Below are positions 59,901 through 64,000 of a stretch of 64,000 nucleotides of DNA, in pieces. The position numbers and the translations under genes are program-made. How positions within the stretch are numbered: position 1 is the stretch's first letter; each line of letters opens with the position of its first letter. The DNA is from Elysia crispata (taxonomy: Eukaryota > Mollusca > Gastropoda > Plakobranchidae), in assembly GCA_033675545.1 (NCBI GenBank), contig JAWDGP010002165.1, forward strand, positions 371,001 through 435,000, written 5' to 3'. Under the pieces are notes generated by a model. It was not told the DNA's origin. It worked only from the letters and a program-made list of their open reading frames with translations, and ran no database searches.

Positions 59901-61578
59901 AAAGCTTAATTTTGTTCTCTTCAGATTGAGCTTGGAATCTCCTGTTGTTGTGATTGGTGATGCTTCAGGCTCAATGGATATTGCAATTTACACATCAACA
60001 ATCATTGCAAGTTTGTTAACAAGCATTTGCTCCGCTAAGCTTGTCTTCTTCAACAACAAAACAAGGGATGCTCCTTTTCTTCCCAAGACGGTTCAAGAGG
60101 TGAGTTTGATGCGACAGGTGCAAACACAATTTAATCTTCATAGCGATTTCAGACAAAAATCTTGGACTTATAAATGATAAAGAAAATTCTTATCAGGATT
60201 GTCTGAGTTTCTTTTAGATAAAAAGTGATGTTTTTTATTCAGAGTTATCATAAAACATTGCAAATTACTTGTCCATTAAATAATATAATTTTTACTCAAA
60301 AAATAGTTGACATTTACGCCAATAATGTGTACTTTTTTCCCCAATTTTTTTTCAGATGCTTAAATTAGCAGTGACGACCAATGCAACAGGTGGTACAACT
60401 CCAGCTGCGTCTTTGTATCCTTTCTATGAAAAGAAGGAGATTGTGAAAACATTTATTGTTGTCACAGATGAAGAAGAAAATGGACAGTGTAATGGCGACT
60501 AGTAGGTTTTAATTTTTTTTTTTTTTCCACAATATCATTTTGATGTATGAGCCCAAATCTCAAATAGTTTTTCTTTTAAAATGTGATCATGTCAATTGCA
60601 AAGAGAAGCACTTTTAAAAAAAATAATAATGATAAATGAGGCTAGTATTTTCCTTTGCAAAACTTGCATCATATTGAATAGCTCTGAAATATGGCATTAA
60701 GGATCAATGTGGTCAAAAGATAATATGTAACTTATCAACATCAAAATAATATGATTTGTTTAAGTCACTAAATTTCATGTTACATCTTATTTGAGAACTG
60801 ATTAATTTTGTTTTCTTTATTTTATCCAATTTTTTTCTCCCTAAAAGAGAATTCTATTTTTTTTTCTTATTACAATGTACAATGATTATGTTATCCTCTT
60901 TGTTTAAGCCAATTTACTACAACTTAAGTTATTTGTTTCTTTCCCCTTTGAATGTCAAATGTTTATATATAGCGATCGCAAAGAAGAAGAAGAAAAAATA
61001 TTTATGTATTTTTCTTCATTTTATCAAATTAGAGGTAAGGATAAACATTTTTACTTAATAGCATAAATAGTATGCATTGCATAGAATTTGTAGAATTCTC
61101 TCCCAGGTATAAATAACTTCATTTAAGAGGATACTTGAGTCATACTTAAGAAACTTGATTTAATACTGAATTTTTTCTCTCTAAACTACTCATCCAATCA
61201 AAAATTCATACTCCCATACAAACTTTTCTCTTCTCCGCCAGTTTTGCAGATTTGTATAAAAAGTACCATGATGAGGTATATCCAGCCCACCTTGTATTTG
61301 TGTCCTTCCTCCGTGGTCAACATGCCAGTGGCCAGATGGTCAGTGCCCTCCAGAGCAAAGGTTTCTTCCCAAGACAGTTGCGTTTAGAAAGCTCCAGACC
61401 AGACCTATGTAAGTTAGATGATTTGTTTGCCCAGCTGTCTGCAGGGACCACTTCATCCTTTACAGAGCAATTACAAGAGGCAGAGTGTGAAATAAAGTCT
61501 ATTGGTGTAGCAGACTATATGACTAAGGTTGGCAGCATTAGTTCAAAGAGGTTTGAAGAAACAGAAATGAAGACATAA
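53929..61578 (+). CDS. Divergent TROVE/Ro60-like protein with RG-box and vWA domain, complete
   Basis: Eight CDS exons: 53929-54199, 56117-56370, 57044-57190, 58588-58814, 59054-59299, 59925-60099, 60356-60501, 61242-61578. All introns are GT-AG and phases close exactly, giving 600 residues. The start ATG has G at -3 and an in-frame TAG 12 bases upstream. Residues 2-33 are an RG/RGG-type box (MPGRGRGRGRGRGRGGSRSR...), typical of RNA binding. Residues about 45-380 read as helical repeats; LGSASGAICKHVATWVRGFT to PWKKLADICHLHPEK (176-224) parallels the TROVE signature of Ro60, in which a W-x-x-x-DL-x-x-L-x-H-x-x-P block follows an IADW helix. Residues 387-590 are a vWA domain with an intact MIDAS: D394-x-S396-x-S398 in GDASGSM, T454 in GGTT and D478 in VVTDEE. 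Human Ro60 has the same order (TROVE then vWA) in 538 residues but no RG box. The likely role is as an RNA-bound particle component; this is inference. No damage is visible. Confidence 0.85.
54220..54260. repeat. (TCTAGA/AGATCT)n simple repeat
   Basis: Overlapping TCTAGATC hexamers start 20 bases after the exon-1 donor of the TROVE/vWA gene. Confidence 0.9.
55330..55520 (+). repeat. Interspersed minisatellite-like repeat, copy 2
   Basis: Three diverged units (cores GTAAAATTTGCTTTTC, GTAAAGATTGCTTCTC, GTGAAGTTTGCATATC, at about 55343, 55395 and 55461) are followed by a CCTGTTCATTTGAACGGGC tail. This matches the copy at 11590-11715. It lies in intron 1 of the TROVE/vWA gene. Confidence 0.6.
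56929..57001. repeat. (AG)n microsatellite
   Basis: About 70 bases of AG lie 45 bases upstream of the exon at 57044, on the transcribed strand, so it borders the 3' splice-site region. Confidence 0.95.
59455..59580 (-). repeat. tRNA-derived SINE remnant
   Basis: On the minus strand, GTGGATGAATCACTTGGCTG followed by ACAGGATGGAAGTCC and AGAAATCAAATCTCG reads like a tRNA from the D arm to the B box. The T-loop is degenerate, so it is a fossil. It lies in intron 5 of the TROVE/vWA gene. Confidence 0.5.
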
Positions 61579-63405
61579 GGATTGTTCATTTTACTCAGGA
61601 AAAAAGAATATTGGCCGGCCAGGAGATTGATACAGATAAAAACATAATTTTTTCTTTTAAGTTATGAAATATGATTCGAGGTAGAATTTGATGAGACATA
61701 AAATTATTCTTCATTAAAACATTTCAACACTGATAGCATCCACCTTTTTCTCAAACATAAGACATACAAAGGAGTGAATTTTGAAATTGAGAGATTGAAA
61801 AAAAGTAAAAGTGGATAAATCTAGACATTCTAAGCTGCTACAACTTCTAGGGTTAGAAAATCTCTAGAGTATGGGAAAAAGTTAGTAAAAGGGCATATTA
61901 AAGATTTTAATCAATTTGTTTTAAATATAAAGGACTTGTTTTATTTTGCTAAGTTTCAATAGTATATATAAATTATGCTTTCTCGAAAAAATTTGCGAAA
62001 TGAATATTTAATATGTAAATTCATGTGTCTCATTGAATAACCTATTACTTATTTTTTTTCACTTTACTTATATTAGTTTAGGATGGTTGTGTATTTTCTT
62101 TTTTTTTTTTTTTTTTTTTTTAGGGGGGGCGGGGGGGGGCGTGAGTACAAAATTACCAGCAAGCTTTTAACTCTTTATTGTTTTTTATTGGATTGTTTGG
62201 TTCAAAACTATTTACACCATGAAATATTTTGATTTTTAACCATAGACCACAATAAATGTTCATGTTTTAATGCTATCAAAGACATCCAGTAATTTTTTAC
62301 GTGTCAATTTTAATTTTTAAATGAACTGTGTAATAGATGATTTTCCCGTACATTAATTTTTTGCTTTTTGTTACATCTGTATCTCATATGCAGCAACATA
62401 GAAGCAGAATATGATACAAGCTGTTCTTGTTTTTTAAGAAATTGTGGGCGCACAGGAAAACCCTTATTGTGGGTCCAGTTTAAAAAAATTAGATGAGCTC
62501 AGTTTTAGATTTTGCAAACAATCTTGAGCATTTCGCTTTTTTATTTTAAGGTTCTTTCTTGTTTAGATAAAAAGTTAAAGAGATTTAAAATCACCCAGTT
62601 GAGAAAGTGTTATTTTGAGGAAATGGCCTTTAAAGTTGAACATACATTTATTGGCTGAAACTGTTAACAGCACAAATCTGATCTGAAATTTCACAAAATT
62701 ATTTAATTCAAAAGATTAGATATTTCAGAAACAAATACAACTGTGTGGAATTAAAAGATAAATGAATGGAGTTTTTAAAGAAATTGAAATTCCATTTTCA
62801 AACTTGGACTTGAAAAATGACTTAAAATAGGTCTAGCACAAAACTAGATTTAGCAACATCCGAAGGGTTTTCCCACAAAGTTGTTGGTGGGACAGTGTGT
62901 ATGTTGTATGTACGACATAGCAGATTATTATTTAGCATTGATAAAATATGGTATGTTGATGTATGGGCCAAAACGTAAAATTGCTTGTCCTTTTGCAATG
63001 CTCTTGCCCCAAGGTATCCATCATTATAGCTACATCTCAGCTCATTGATGGATCTTTACACTTTTTCTTGCTAAATTGATGATATTTTGTTAAATTTTCT
63101 TGATATGATTCCAGCAGTTTAATTACTGTTGATTCTCTGTCAAGTTTTACAGACTTAATTGTATGTATACTAGTTGCATGTTTTAATGTAAAATATACTT
63201 GATGTTATAACTTTACATGCTAAATTACTGTAGAAAGCTCATCAAGGCTGGCAAAAAATATAAATTTGAAGGTGCAATAACAATAGTATTCATTATATTT
63301 ATAAGACAAATGAATATATGCTCATATGGATAAATTATTGAATCTAGTTGCAACATAGAATTGTGAAAGGCTGTTCAAGTTAATTAAAGTTAACATTACA
63401 TATAC
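61579..63405. other. 3' flank of the TROVE/vWA gene; no gene identified
   Basis: AT-rich, with a T run of about 20 and a G-rich run at about 62100-62140. AATAAA at 62251-62256 is a possible poly(A) signal about 670 bases past the stop. No coding frame was seen. Confidence 0.45.
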
Positions 63406-63552
63406 CTCTGGTAATATTTTGTTAATTGGTGCAACGATTCTTCAAATTTATCATATGGAAGAGAATCAGTTTTTACACTGATTTTTTTTGGTTTACTTTG
63501 GATTATTTTGAATGCTATATTATTTTTCACTTCCATTTCCTGCAATATATCT
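63406..63552 (-). CDS. Possible exon of an unidentified minus-strand gene
   Basis: An open stretch of 147 bases is bounded by an acceptor-like CTGTTTTTCATAG and a donor-like CAGAG|GTATAT. It keeps phase (length divisible by three) and encodes DILQEMEVKNNIAFKIIQSK... rich in Lys, Glu and Gln. If the donor is not used, the frame ends three codons later (RYM, stop at 63396). I do not recognise the family. The rest of the gene would lie right of the window or be too short to see. Confidence 0.3.
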
Positions 63553-63734
63553 CTATGAAAAACAGATAAATAAATAACATTGAGCAAATTAATTCATGCT
63601 CTTGTCTAAGTACAGTTGAAACTTACTAAATTAGAAGCCTGTCATTGAAAGTGTTCATGTAGAAGACAAAAAAAGACATGTCTACAACACCAGCTCTAGC
63701 TGTTGATGCTTCTCCTGGTATGGCTACCTTTATA

Positions 63735-63813
63735 ACTACTACCACTACTACTATACTACTACTGCTGCTGCTGCGGTGACAATGACAACAGCAGCAACTA
63801 CTACTACCACTAT

Positions 63814-63872
<59 letters not shown>
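63735..63872. repeat. (ACT)n microsatellite, imperfect
   Basis: ACT/ACC/GCT triplets interrupted at 63775-63795. A short block GGTGACAATGACAACAGCAG recurs 155 bases later at about 63930, followed by another ACT array. Confidence 0.92.
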
Positions 63873-63947
63873 AAGTTGAATGTCGCATTGGAGATTTGTG
63901 AATAGTTGTGAAGCACCGTTAAAAAAAACGGTGACAATGACAACAGC

Positions 63948-63951
63948 AGCA

Positions 63952-64000
<49 letters not shown>
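63948..64000. repeat. (ACT)n microsatellite running off the window end
   Basis: At least 17 ACT units to the end of the window. Confidence 0.95.

Overview
The window is AT-rich, intron-rich metazoan nuclear DNA. All usable introns are GT-AG, genes are spread over many kilobases, and the space between is full of microsatellites, non-LTR retrotransposon remains, short inverted-repeat elements and tRNA-derived SINE remains. The repeat style (frequent AGATCT and TAGGCCTA palindromes, long CT arrays, APE-type LINEs) and the protein sequences fit a marine invertebrate, most likely a mollusc and perhaps a gastropod. The species cannot be fixed from the sequence alone.

Four protein-coding genes were assembled exon by exon with consistent reading phase. 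(1) 733-16654 (+): eleven exons of a hexosaminidase D (HEXD, GH20) gene whose first coding exon or exons lie left of the window. (2) 24018-27260 (-): a complete two-exon DAD1 gene, 113 residues, an oligosaccharyltransferase subunit. (3) 31293-36988 (+): a complete ZNF507 orthologue, two coding exons, 1639 residues and 19 C2H2-type fingers; it is head-to-head with DAD1 across a short E-box/YY1-bearing stretch at about 27.69-27.75 kb. (4) 53929-61578 (+): eight exons, 600 residues, an RG-repeat N-terminus followed by a divergent TROVE (Ro60)-like helical region and a vWA domain with an intact MIDAS. This is the least familiar gene and the best candidate for new biology. A fifth possible gene is hinted at by one exon-like ORF at 63406-63552 (-).

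Layout: 1-732, intron of HEXD with an inverted-repeat element; 733-16654, HEXD with LINE, SINE and MITE debris in its introns; 16.7-24.0 kb, gene-free repeats including a tRNA-like SINE and a possible 3.3-kb DNA transposon; 24.0-27.3 kb, DAD1; 27.3-31.2 kb, shared promoter region and ZNF507 5' non-coding intron with a near-perfect palindrome; 31.2-37.1 kb, ZNF507; 37.1-45.0 kb, no gene seen, a Tigger-like MITE and CT arrays; 45.0-48.0 kb, a broken LINE; 48.3-48.9 kb, CT arrays in a 216-bp tandem duplication; 49.9-53.0 kb, an ATT array and a second broken LINE; 53.9-61.6 kb, the TROVE/vWA gene; 61.6-64.0 kb, gene-poor and ending in ACT arrays.

The four genes do not form a pathway. HEXD is a cytosolic/nuclear glycosidase, DAD1 works in ER N-glycosylation, ZNF507 is a nuclear zinc-finger protein and the last is probably an RNA-protein particle component. 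No operon, CRISPR array or prokaryotic feature is present. No numerical search or folding was run; all homology calls come from reading the translations against known family sequences.
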